A stretch of DNA of 34,575 nucleotides from an uncultured Lachnospiraceae bacterium (GCA_910583835.1 CAJTYM010000042.1:1-34575); one strand, 5' to 3'. Counted from the first letter of the stretch, positions 7,425 to 14,244 are shown. Notes: generated by a model from the sequence alone, not told the origin. A program made the numbers and translations.

Positions 7425-8861
7425 CTATATTCTGTCTTTGTTGATTCCTACGATAATTTTGGAGTTCCCACCGGACTTCGTAATCTCTGATGGGTCTACC
7501 CCGCGTTCTCTTGCAAGGATTTCAATGGTTCTCGGAGAACAGAATCCAGCCTGACAGCGTCCCATTCCCGCTCTTGTCCTCCGTTTCACGCCATCTAAGG
7601 ATTTCGCGCCTAGCGGGCGGTTGATGGCATCGATAATCTCGCCTTCCGTAACCATCTCGCAGCGGCAGATAATATTTCCGTATGCCGGATTCTCTTTAAT
7701 CAACGCTGCGCGTTCCTCATTGCTCAAGGTCTTAGGGTCTAAAATCCCTTTCCTGGTCCCTACGAAGTCTGGATTTTCCTCTGCCCCTGTAAGGTCCCTG
7801 ACAATTTCCGCCACCATCTTGCCGATTGCCGGTGCGCTCGTCAGTCCCGGAGATTCAATGCCCGCGCAGTCGATAAACCCTTTGGCTCCTTCCACCTCGC
7901 CGATGTAGAATTCATGTCCATCTTCATGGGCGCGCAGGCCGGCAAAAGATGTGATGACCTGGCGGATAGGAAGGCCTTTTACCGTGGTACCGGCTTTGCT
8001 GATTAACTCGTCAATCCCTTCCTGTGTCGTGTTCGTACCCTCCCTGTCCTCAATATCAATGGCGGTAGGTCCTACCAATGTATTGCCATGGACGGTCGGC
8101 GTTACCAGCACGCCCTTGCCATATTTGCTGGGAAGCTGGAAAATCGTATGTGTGACAAACCCTTCCGTGGTGCGGTCCAGCAGGCAATAGTCCCCGCGCC
8201 GCGGCGTAATGTGCAGCTTCTTGTCGCTTACCATATTGTGGAATTGGTCAGCATAGACGCCCGCTGCATTAACAATATACCTTGTCTCAAAATCGCCCTG
8301 ATTCGTCTTTACAATCCAGGTGCCCTCTTTTTTCTCAAATCCGCTGACCTCGGTATCAAATTTAAATTCCACGCCGTTTTGGGCTGCATTTTCCGCAAAT
8401 GCTATGTTCATGCCAAATGGGCATACAATGCCGCCGGTCGGTGCATACAGCGCTGCCACCGCTTCATCGGAAATATTCGGCTCTAATTCCACCAGTTCCT
8501 TCCTATTAATAATGCGCAAATCTTTTACGCCGTTTTCAATCCCTCTCTCATAGAGTTTTTGCAGATTGGGCATCTCCTCCTCATGTAAGCATACAACCAG
8601 AGAACCGTTTTGCTTAAATGGAAAATCCAGTTCTTTGGAAAGTTCAGCCATCATCTGATTTCCTTCCACATTCAGCTTTGCCATCAAAGTTCCGCTCTCT
8701 GCGTCAAATCCAGCATGGGCGATGGCGCTGTTTGCCTTGGAAGTCCCGCAGCAGACATCCTCTTCTTTTTCCACCACGCATACGTTCAGTTTGTATCTGG
8801 AAAGCTCCCTTGCCGAAGCTGCTCCAGATACGCCCGCCCCAATAATTATTACATCATACAT
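7425..8861 (-). CDS. Glycerol-3-phosphate dehydrogenase, GlpA-like FAD subunit with C-terminal Fe-S domain
   Basis: 478-residue flavoprotein that probably oxidises glycerol-3-phosphate to dihydroxyacetone phosphate. The DAO-type FAD domain begins VIIIGAGVSGAASARELSRY and covers about residues 1-370. The C-terminal part carries a BFD-like [2Fe-2S] domain, with CRC in NIICRCEMVTEGEII and a second pair in GMGRCQAGFCSPR. This combination is the GlpA layout of anaerobic dehydrogenases. GlpK and GlpF upstream and the two electron-transfer genes downstream fit this role. Its leader contains a terminator (8926-8961) followed by a GTCTTTCC repeat, so expression probably depends on read-through, perhaps through GlpP. 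The ribosome site GGTGAAC before the ATG is modest. Confidence 0.9.
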   Translation of the reverse strand: MYDVIIIGAGVSGAASARELSRYKLNVCVVEKEEDVCCGTSKANSAIAHAGFDAESGTLMAKLNVEGNQMMAELSKELDFPFKQNGSLVVCLHEEEMPNLQKLYERGIENGVKDLRIINRKELVELEPNISDEAVAALYAPTGGIVCPFGMNIAFAENAAQNGVEFKFDTEVSGFEKKEGTWIVKTNQGDFETRYIVNAAGVYADQFHNMVSDKKLHITPRRGDYCLLDRTTEGFVTHTIFQLPSKYGKGVLVTPTVHGNTLVGPTAIDIEDREGTNTTQEGIDELISKAGTTVKGLPIRQVITSFAGLRAHEDGHEFYIGEVEGAKGFIDCAGIESPGLTSAPAIGKMVAEIVRDLTGAEENPDFVGTRKGILDPKTLSNEERAALIKENPAYGNIICRCEMVTEGEIIDAINRPLGAKSLDGVKRRTRAGMGRCQAGFCSPRTIEILARERGVDPSEITKSGGNSKIIVGINKDRI

Positions 8862-8886
8862 ATGTTCACCAATCCTTTCTGTCTAC

Positions 8887-8917
8887 AACAAAGCGGACAA
8901 GGTCTTTCCTATAAGAT
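8887..8917. repeat. Dispersed intergenic repeat motif (copy 1)
   Basis: On the plus strand 8896-8915 is identical over 20 bases to 34509-34528. The core GTCTTTCCTATAAGAT (8902-8917) is also present at 12108-12123. The preceding AACAAAGCGGACAAGG (8887-8902) recurs with small changes at 20665-20680 and 23110-23124, and in reverse orientation at 14229-14242. Here the motif sits between the glpF/glpA terminator and the GlpA-like start. Confidence 0.55.
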
Positions 8918-8918
8918 G

Positions 8919-8961
8919 AAAAAAACAATGATTACATCCCTTTTTGGGGATGTAATCATTG
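8919..8961 (-). terminator. Terminator between glpF and the GlpA-like gene
   Basis: A perfect 15-bp stem (8926-8940 with 8947-8961) and a 6-nt loop are followed on the minus strand by seven Ts (8925-8919). It lies 105 nt after the glpF stop and 57 nt before the GlpA-like start. It is either the end of the glpPKF transcript or a leader attenuator relieved by GlpP. Confidence 0.88.
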
Positions 8962-9066
8962 CCGTCCATTATCTCTGCAATGTCCTATATGTTGTTATCA
9001 TTATTATCCCACAAATTCAGTATAATATTATCTTCCCTTAAATCATTGGAATTCTCTGGTCATATT

Positions 9067-9771
9067 CTACCAAGGAATTACAGCGTACAATCCAACTGCC
9101 AGAAGCGCTCCGATAATCGGTCCGCACAAAGTAATCGCTGCATATCCGAAGTTAGAGCCGCCTTTGCCTTTAATGGGAAGAACTGCATGTGCCAGACGAG
9201 GTCCGATATCACGTGCCGGGTTGATTGCATATCCGGTAAGTCCGCCCAGAGACATACCGATAGATACGATGATTCCGAATACCAACAGGTTGCCAACGCC
9301 AGCCGGTGCATCTGCCGGAAGTCCTTTGATGGCAAATACAAGCACGAAAGTTCCCACGATTTCACTGAGCAGATTCAATACCGGGTTCGGTATGGAGGGA
9401 GCACAGCAGAATGTGCCGAGCTTGGTAGCCTGATCTTCTGTGGCATCATACTGTCCCTTGAACAGGATGTAAACGATACATGCGCCTACAAACGCACCTG
9501 CAAACTGTGCAACGATATATCCCGGTACCAGGCTCCATGCAAGGCTGCCGTCCGCTGCCAGCGCCAATGTCAATGCCGGGTTGAAATGTGCGCCCGATGC
9601 TGCCCCAAAAATAAATGCCGGCACCATAACCGCAAGGCCCCAGGCAAATGTAATCTGAATCGAGCCTGCACCTTTCATTCCTGATTTATTCAATGTTACG
9701 TTCGCTACTACGCCATCTCCTAGGAGAATCAATATCATAGTTCCTACAAATTCTGCAATATATGGTAACAT
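9067..9771 (-). CDS. glpF: Glycerol uptake facilitator (aquaglyceroporin)
   Basis: 234-residue membrane channel of the MIP family. Both half-helix signatures are present: SGAHFNPALTLA in the first repeat and GYAINPARDIGPRL in the second. The Asp after NPAR is the mark of glycerol-conducting members rather than pure water channels. Six membrane segments are visible. The gene follows glpK by 113 nt, with an 11-bp hairpin in the gap, and is preceded by AAAGGGGACTGCTT and ATG. A terminator lies downstream. Glycerol entering here is trapped by GlpK. Confidence 0.95.
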   Translation of the reverse strand: MLPYIAEFVGTMILILLGDGVVANVTLNKSGMKGAGSIQITFAWGLAVMVPAFIFGAASGAHFNPALTLALAADGSLAWSLVPGYIVAQFAGAFVGACIVYILFKGQYDATEDQATKLGTFCCAPSIPNPVLNLLSEIVGTFVLVFAIKGLPADAPAGVGNLLVFGIIVSIGMSLGGLTGYAINPARDIGPRLAHAVLPIKGKGGSNFGYAAITLCGPIIGALLAVGLYAVIPW

Positions 9772-9823
9772 AAGCAGTCCCCTTTCATTATATAAATTTG
9801 CTGTTTATCCGTATTTTTATCCT

Positions 9824-9873
9824 CTGCCCGGGACACACAGCCCTCATAGAGGAGCCTTGAACGTCCCGGACAG
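9824..9873 (-). promoter_or_regulatory. Intercistronic hairpin between glpK and glpF
   Basis: Positions 9824-9834 and 9863-9873 form an 11-bp stem with one wobble, around a 28-nt loop that can fold further. There is no T-run after it on the minus strand, so it is more likely a message-stabilising or processing structure than a terminator. Confidence 0.45.
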
Positions 9874-9884
9874 GGTAATTAGCT

Positions 9885-11381
9885 TCAGTCTTCCTTCGCC
9901 CAGCCGTAAGAATATTTCACAGCTTTGTTCCAGCCTTTGACCTTTTCCTCTCTGTCTTCCTTGGAAATCTGCGGCTTAAATGTCTGGTCAATGGACCAGT
10001 TCTTAATAACGTCTTCCTTGCTTGCCCAATAACCTACTGCAAGACCTGCCAGGTAAGCTGCTCCCATAGCCGTTGTCTCCACGCAGGATGGACGGTTAAC
10101 CGGGGCATCGATGATGTCCGCCTGTGTCTGCATCAGGAAGTTGTTAGCGCTTGCGCCGCCGTCAACCTTGAGGGAATTGAGCTCAATGCCAGAATCCGCC
10201 CTCATCGCCTGCAGAACATCGTTGGTCTGATATGCCAATGATTCCAAAGTTGCACGGATAATATGGTACTTGTTGACGCCTCTGGTAATTCCTACAATCG
10301 TTCCCCTAGCGTACTGGTCCCAATGGGGAGCGCCCAGTCCCGTAAATGCCGGAACTACATAACAGCCGTTGGTGTCTTTGACTTTCTTTGCCATATATTC
10401 CGAATCAGGCGCGCTGTCAATAACCCTCAGTTCATCGCGCAGCCACTGAATCGCCGCTCCTGCCACGAAAATGGAGCCTTCCAAGGCGTAATTCACTTTG
10501 CCGTCAATTCCCCAGGCAATGGTCGTAACCAGACCGTTCTTGGAAAATACGGGTTTCTCTCCAGTATTCATCAGCATGAAACATCCGGTTCCATATGTAT
10601 TCTTTGCCTCTCCTGCCGTAAAACAGGTCTGTCCGAACAATGCCGCCTGCTGGTCTCCTGCTGCCCCACCGACTGGAATCGAACCGCCGAAGAAAGATGG
10701 GTCTGCCGTTCCGTATACACAGCTTGACGGTTTTGCTTCTGGAAGCATACTTGCCGGAATGTCCAATTCCTTCAGGATTTCCTCATCCCATTTCAAATCG
10801 TTGATGTTAAAGAGCATTGTACGGGATGCATTGGAATAGTCGGTCACATGCGCCGCTCCCTTTGTCAGCTTCCAAATCAGCCATGTCTCAACGGTACCGA
10901 AGAGAAGTTCGCCTTTCTCTGCCCGCTCCCTTACGCCTTCTACGTTGTCCAAAATCCATTTCAGCTTCGTGCCAGAGAAATATGCGTCAATTACAAGTCC
11001 TGTCTTCTGGCGGAAAGTATCTGTAAGTCCCTTCTCCTTTAAACTGTCACAGTATTCTGATGTTCTTCTGCATTGCCATACAATCGCATGGTACACCGGT
11101 TCCCCCGTATTCTTATCCCATACAATCGTGGTCTCGCGTTGATTGGTAATGCCGATTGCAGCGATATCCTCTGCAGAAGCCCCAATCTTCTGCATTGCCT
11201 CCACTGCAACTCCCAACTGTGTAGACCAAATTTCGTTCGCATCGTGCTCTACCCAGCCTGGCTTCGGAAAATACTGTGTAAATTCTTTCTGCGCTACACT
11301 GCACATTTCTCCTTTTTCGTTAAAAAGAATACATCTGTTGCTTGTCGTACCGGCATCCAGTGCCATAACATATTTCGCCAT
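9885..11381 (-). CDS. glpK: Glycerol kinase
   Basis: 498-residue FGGY kinase that converts glycerol and ATP to glycerol-3-phosphate. The N-terminal phosphate motif is MALDAGTTSNRCILF, the second-domain ATP motif is GGAAGDQQAALFGQTCF, and the length is normal for the family. Start: AGAGGAGG with ATG 9 nt later. It lies between glpP and glpF. In many Firmicute glycerol kinases a YHFFG motif shortly before GDQQ carries the histidine phosphorylated by HPr of the PTS. Here the matching stretch is TADPSFFGG, so the histidine is replaced by Ser (about residue 229). Activation through HPr is therefore unlikely, and control may rest on GlpP. Confidence 0.96.
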   Translation of the reverse strand: MAKYVMALDAGTTSNRCILFNEKGEMCSVAQKEFTQYFPKPGWVEHDANEIWSTQLGVAVEAMQKIGASAEDIAAIGITNQRETTIVWDKNTGEPVYHAIVWQCRRTSEYCDSLKEKGLTDTFRQKTGLVIDAYFSGTKLKWILDNVEGVRERAEKGELLFGTVETWLIWKLTKGAAHVTDYSNASRTMLFNINDLKWDEEILKELDIPASMLPEAKPSSCVYGTADPSFFGGSIPVGGAAGDQQAALFGQTCFTAGEAKNTYGTGCFMLMNTGEKPVFSKNGLVTTIAWGIDGKVNYALEGSIFVAGAAIQWLRDELRVIDSAPDSEYMAKKVKDTNGCYVVPAFTGLGAPHWDQYARGTIVGITRGVNKYHIIRATLESLAYQTNDVLQAMRADSGIELNSLKVDGGASANNFLMQTQADIIDAPVNRPSCVETTAMGAAYLAGLAVGYWASKEDVIKNWSIDQTFKPQISKEDREEKVKGWNKAVKYSYGWAKED

Positions 11382-11429
11382 AGTAAAAATCCTCCTCTGT
11401 TTTACTTTATTTGCTCTGCTCCATGTGCA

Positions 11430-11996
11430 CTACATAAACCATACTTCCTGATTTGTAGTAGAGACGGATATTGCCCCCGCATCCAATGCTTCAATGACAT
11501 CCTCTTTATCGCTGATTAACCCTCCCGCAATTACCGGCTGCGAGCTCAGCCTGTTGACCTTGCTGATAATCTTAGGCATTACCCCCGGCAGTATCTCTAT
11601 GAAATCTGCCTTAATCTGCCTCTTTTGCTTCTCAATGCTCTGAAAAGCCCGGGAATCCAATACAAAAATGCGGAAAACTGTGTATAAAGACAACTCCTTT
11701 GCACGATTAATCATATTCATCCTCGTGGAAATAATACCATCCGCCTGCGTATTTTTACGAATAAAATCGACGGCTATCTCATGGTTGCTTAACCCCTCAA
11801 CCAAGTCGATATGCACCAGCGCTATCTTTTCTGCTTCTTTCACCCGCTCCACGATTTCTGCAATATTGCAAATATCTCCAAAAAGAATAAATACAATCTT
11901 CACGTCTGATTCCAGGCATTGCGCAACGCCCTCAAAATCTTTTACTGCGGCCACTACCGGACAGTCTGCCATTGCATCATAAAATCTCTGTTCCAT
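11430..11996 (-). CDS. glpP: Glycerol uptake operon antiterminator (GlpP family)
   Basis: 188-residue member of the GlpP family, a TIM-barrel-like protein that binds glycerol-3-phosphate and promotes read-through of terminators in glp leaders. Recognisable parts are CPVVAAVKDFEG near the start, VHIDLVEGLSNHEIAVDFI, DFIEILPGVMPKII, and VIAGGLISDKEDVIEALDAGA at the C-terminus. The start is set by GGAGGAAAT directly before ATG (11996); a longer frame exists to 12014 but would include the ribosome site. glpK follows after 48 nt. Terminators in its own leader and before the GlpA-like gene are plausible targets. Confidence 0.93.
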   Translation of the reverse strand: MEQRFYDAMADCPVVAAVKDFEGVAQCLESDVKIVFILFGDICNIAEIVERVKEAEKIALVHIDLVEGLSNHEIAVDFIRKNTQADGIISTRMNMINRAKELSLYTVFRIFVLDSRAFQSIEKQKRQIKADFIEILPGVMPKIISKVNRLSSQPVIAGGLISDKEDVIEALDAGAISVSTTNQEVWFM

Positions 11997-12069
11997 ATTT
12001 CCTCCACAAATCAAATGTTGGTTTTATTTTCTTCCTCTGTCAATTCCCACCTCCAATGTCAGGATACAC

Positions 12070-12118
12070 ATAGGAAAGTCTGTACTTTCACACGTTAATG
12101 CAGCATTGTCTTTCCTAT
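12070..12118. repeat. Palindromic repeat in the glpP leader (copy 2 of the GTCTTTCC family)
   Basis: ATAGGAAAG (12070-12078) pairs perfectly with CTTTCCTAT (12110-12118). The core 12108-12123 matches the motif at 8902-8917. The intervening ACTTTCACAC resembles ACTTTCACGC in the copy at 34478-34528, so two copies share a palindromic layout with a common centre. Confidence 0.55.
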
Positions 12119-12123
12119 AAGAT

Positions 12124-12172
12124 AAAAAGAGTAGGGAAATAAGCAGCATTTCTGCTGTGCCAACCCTACTCT
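12124..12172 (-). terminator. Leader terminator upstream of glpP
   Basis: AGAGTAGGG (12172-12164 on the minus strand) pairs with CCCTACTCT (12136-12128), enclosing a second small stem AGCAG/CTGCT. Five Ts follow, overlapping the end of the stem. It lies about 40 nt after the predicted transcription start and 128 nt before the glpP ATG, the usual design of an attenuator. GlpP is the obvious candidate regulator. Confidence 0.75.
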
Positions 12173-12217
12173 ATGTTCTCCTGGTCAATATTTATTTGTT
12201 ATGTTTGGTATGACCAC

Positions 12218-12258
12218 ATGTTAGCATCATCCATAAATAAATGCAAGCAAAATTTTGC
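12218..12258 (-). promoter_or_regulatory. Promoter of the glycerol operon with adjacent 12-bp palindrome
   Basis: On the minus strand a TTGCAT -35 box (12246-12241) and a TAACAT -10 box (12223-12218) are 17 nt apart. Directly upstream, 12247-12258 is the perfect palindrome GCAAAATTTTGC, a possible operator. The predicted transcript has a leader of about 215 nt. The rest of the 11997-12325 gap contains the leader terminator and repeat. Confidence 0.65.
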
Positions 12259-12325
12259 AAAAAGTAAAAATATGTCTAAAATTGTCAAAAAACTGTCGTT
12301 GGCTTTGTGCATATTTGCCATTATT

Positions 12326-12991
12326 TTACTGATTTGACTTTATCAACTGATACATTTCCTCCGCCGTCTTCACTCCCATGACTACTTCCCTGTCATTGAT
12401 AACGGTCATGGGAATCCGCTCGATCTTATACTGTTCCACCAACTGCGGATACAGCCTGGCATCTATCATCCTTGCCTCAATGGGTTCTGCATGGGCTGCC
12501 ATCTGCTGGCAGATAATCACCTGGTTGGCACAGTGATGGCAGGACAGGGAGACAAATACCTTCAGTTCTGTCTTCTGCGTCAGTTTGCCAAGTTTTTTCT
12601 GCAGCCGTCTGTCCAGCTCCTGACCGGGACCAGCCACGTTATAGAGCGCCAGCACAAAGGAATTCAGTTCCTTTCCTCCCGTCACGCCGTGAAACGCAAT
12701 CCCCATATACTGCCCTTGCCGGTAAAGCGCCGTTACCGGCAGTAGGGAACTGTCAAGTTCCGGCAGCAATTCCCGGGCTTCCTGCGGTTCATAGAACTGG
12801 CAGGTCAGTTTCTCCGACATTCCTGCAATGTGGCGTACCAGTTCTGCCATCTCCACAGACGGCTTGTCCGCCAAATCCACGACACATGCCATGTGCACCT
12901 CCCCGGTCAGCTTCCCCAACACGCCTTGCAGCTGTTCTTCCAGCTCAGGCGTGAGCAAACTGCTCTTGGGCGCAATTTTCTCAATATCCAT
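12326..12991 (-). CDS. AhpF N-terminal-domain-like thioredoxin-fold protein
   Basis: 221-residue protein matching the double-thioredoxin N-terminal domain of AhpF, with the redox motif CHHC in VFVSLSCHHCANQVII. The second fold ends with the cis-Pro loop ERIPMTVIN. The FAD/NADH reductase part of a normal AhpF (about 300 further residues) is absent. It probably passes electrons to AhpC, encoded just upstream, and is recharged by a separate thioredoxin-reductase-like enzyme not in this window (inference). The start has TAGGAGGAACGTGT before ATG. Two 90-bp repeats fill the gap to ahpC. Confidence 0.88.
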   Translation of the reverse strand: MDIEKIAPKSSLLTPELEEQLQGVLGKLTGEVHMACVVDLADKPSVEMAELVRHIAGMSEKLTCQFYEPQEARELLPELDSSLLPVTALYRQGQYMGIAFHGVTGGKELNSFVLALYNVAGPGQELDRRLQKKLGKLTQKTELKVFVSLSCHHCANQVIICQQMAAHAEPIEARMIDARLYPQLVEQYKIERIPMTVINDREVVMGVKTAEEMYQLIKSNQ

Positions 12992-13012
12992 ACACGTTCC
13001 TCCTAGTATAAT

Positions 13013-13192
13013 AATGGTATTGGCACGCGACGCTTTGCGTCACCTGCCAGTTCGTCGGAAGGCATCTTTAAAAATGCTTCGCATTTGCCTTCCTCCTATC
13101 ACAATGGTATCGGCACGCGACGCTTTGCGTCACCTGCCAGGTCGTCGGAAGGCATCTTTATAAATGCTTCGCATTTGCCTTCCTCCTGTCAC
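13013..13192. repeat. Two tandem 90-bp structured repeats between ahpC and the AhpF-like gene
   Basis: Units 13013-13102 and 13103-13192 differ at four of 90 positions. On the minus strand each folds into two hairpins: GGAAGGCA/TGCCTTCC enclosing AATGC-GAA-GCATT, and TGGCA/TGCCA enclosing GACGC-AAA-GCGTC. The differences fall in unpaired bases or turn a pair into a wobble. Each unit also carries AGGAGG, seven bases, ATG and a 14-codon frame ending in TGA. The fold resembles the repeat at 5724-5765. Confidence 0.85.
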
Positions 13193-13196
13193 ATTT

Positions 13197-13763
13197 TTAT
13201 AACATTCCTACCAAATCCAGGCTGGGGCTCAATGTCTCCTCCCCTGGCTGCCATTTTGCCGGGCATACCTGGTCCCCATGCTCCTCCACAAACTTCGCCG
13301 CCTGTACCTTGCGCAGCAGCTCTTCGGCATTCCTGCCAATGCCCATATCATGAATCTCGTATGCTTTCACCTTTCCCTCTGGGTTGAGGATGAAAGTCCC
13401 CCTAAGTGCCTGCCCCTCTTCTTCCACGAGCACGCCAAACTGCCTTGCCAGCACACCTGCCGGGTCGGCAAGCATCACATACTGAATCTTTCGGATGGTC
13501 TCAGAAGCATCCGCCCATGCCTTGTGCACAAAATGCGTATCCTCTGAGACAGAATAAATCTCGCAGCCCTCTTTTTTAAATTCCTCATAATGGTCAGCGA
13601 GGTCGCCTAACTCCGTGGGGCACACAAAGGTAAAATCTGCCGGATAGAAAAACAGCACGGACCAATGCCCTTTCAGATCCTCCTGGCTTACTGCCTTAAA
13701 TTCCCCATTGGCAAAGGCAGATACCTCAAATGCTTCCACCTCTCTGTTAATCATGTTTTCCAT
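13197..13763 (-). CDS. ahpC: Peroxiredoxin, alkyl hydroperoxide reductase C
   Basis: 188-residue typical 2-Cys peroxiredoxin that reduces hydrogen peroxide and organic peroxides in the cytoplasm. The peroxidatic Cys48 is in FYPADFTFVCPTEL and the resolving Cys near residue 166 in GDQVCPAKWQPGEE. I start it at MENMINREVEAF because GGAGAAA precedes that ATG; an upstream ATG in frame lacks a ribosome site and lies over the promoter. A promoter with a PerR-like box lies upstream. The reductant is probably the AhpF-N-like protein encoded next. The C-terminal tail ends SLDLVGML, close to the usual form. Confidence 0.95.
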   Translation of the reverse strand: MENMINREVEAFEVSAFANGEFKAVSQEDLKGHWSVLFFYPADFTFVCPTELGDLADHYEEFKKEGCEIYSVSEDTHFVHKAWADASETIRKIQYVMLADPAGVLARQFGVLVEEEGQALRGTFILNPEGKVKAYEIHDMGIGRNAEELLRKVQAAKFVEEHGDQVCPAKWQPGEETLSPSLDLVGML

Positions 13764-13811
13764 TGAAAATTTCTCCTTTCCTGATTTATTTTTGCTCTCA
13801 TTCTGCTTATA

Positions 13812-13848
13812 ATACAATCATTATAGGTTTTTAAATGGGAAAAGGCAA
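13812..13848 (-). promoter_or_regulatory. ahpC promoter with PerR-like box
   Basis: On the minus strand TTGCCT (13848-13843) and TATAAT (13825-13820) are 17 nt apart. The 15-mer CTATAATGATTGTAT (13826-13812) over the -10 box matches 11 of the 14 fixed bases of the Bacillus PerR box TTATAATNATTATAA. Peroxide-induced derepression of ahpC is therefore plausible. Confidence 0.6.
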
Positions 13849-13859
13849 TTATTTTCCAC

Positions 13860-13888
13860 TTGCATTACGGAAAATTTATCGTTATAAT
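13860..13888 (+). promoter_or_regulatory. Promoter of the repetitive small peptide gene
   Basis: TTGCAT (13860-13865) and TATAAT (13883-13888) are 17 nt apart, with the start codon 54 nt after the -10 box. It is divergent from the ahpC promoter, and the two -35 boxes are only 11 nt apart, so the two genes could share upstream control. Confidence 0.65.
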
Positions 13889-13942
13889 ACATTCACGTAA
13901 CTTAAAAACAAAAATATATAATGATTCAGGAGGTATTTTTTT

Positions 13943-14137
13943 ATGGAGAAGGAAAAAAACTTAGGAATCACGAACCTTAATGGAATGTCGGCGGACGATG
14001 ACACGACCTGCGGCATCAACGACATGAACTGTGTGGAGACAAAGGAAACTGCCAGCAGCATCACCGATATGAACAGCGCAAGCACCGATGATGACACGAC
14101 CTGCAGCTTCACGGACATGAACTGCACAGGCGAATAA
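13943..14137 (+). CDS. Small repetitive acidic Cys-containing peptide, 64 residues
   Basis: A good promoter and AGGAGGT nine bases before ATG support a real, well-expressed gene. After a short leader MEKEKNL the peptide is built from four degenerate units of 15-16 residues starting at 8, 24, 39 and 55. Each begins with a motif like [GS]-[IF]-[TN]-[ND]-[LM]-N. Units 1 and 3 end in DDDTTC. Cys are at 23, 30, 54 and 61, in two pairs with the same spacing. The peptide is acidic and lacks a signal peptide or membrane segment. I know no family for it. A post-translationally modified peptide precursor, a metal-binding peptide or a structural repeat peptide are all possible; no modifying enzyme is adjacent. 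A long hairpin follows the stop. Confidence 0.72.
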   Translation: MEKEKNLGITNLNGMSADDDTTCGINDMNCVETKETASSITDMNSASTDDDTTCSFTDMNCTGE

Positions 14138-14141
14138 CATG

Positions 14142-14199
14142 TGAACAGAACAGCCCACGCCGCAGACGTCTCTGCAGATGGCGTGGGCTGTTCTGTTCA
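14142..14199. repeat. 20-bp perfect hairpin after the small peptide gene
   Basis: 14142-14161 is perfectly complementary to 14180-14199. The 18-nt loop folds further through GCAGA/TCTGC. It begins four bases after the stop codon of the peptide gene and ends 45 nt from the stop of the converging gene at 14245. It probably ends or protects both transcripts, although neither side has a T-run. Confidence 0.7.
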
Positions 14200-14244
14200 A
14201 TCTCCAGGGGATTGGGAGTTGATGCTGACTTGTCCGCTTTGTCC

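Noticed and set aside
12241..12258. Palindrome upstream of the glycerol promoter as a CcpA (cre) site
   Set aside because: GCAAAATTTTGC does not fit the cre pattern TGNNANCGNTNNCA; left as an unassigned operator candidate.
13013..13192. Two-unit array as a CRISPR fragment
   Set aside because: Units are direct 90-bp tandem copies without unique spacers and with two internal hairpins each; there are no cas genes.
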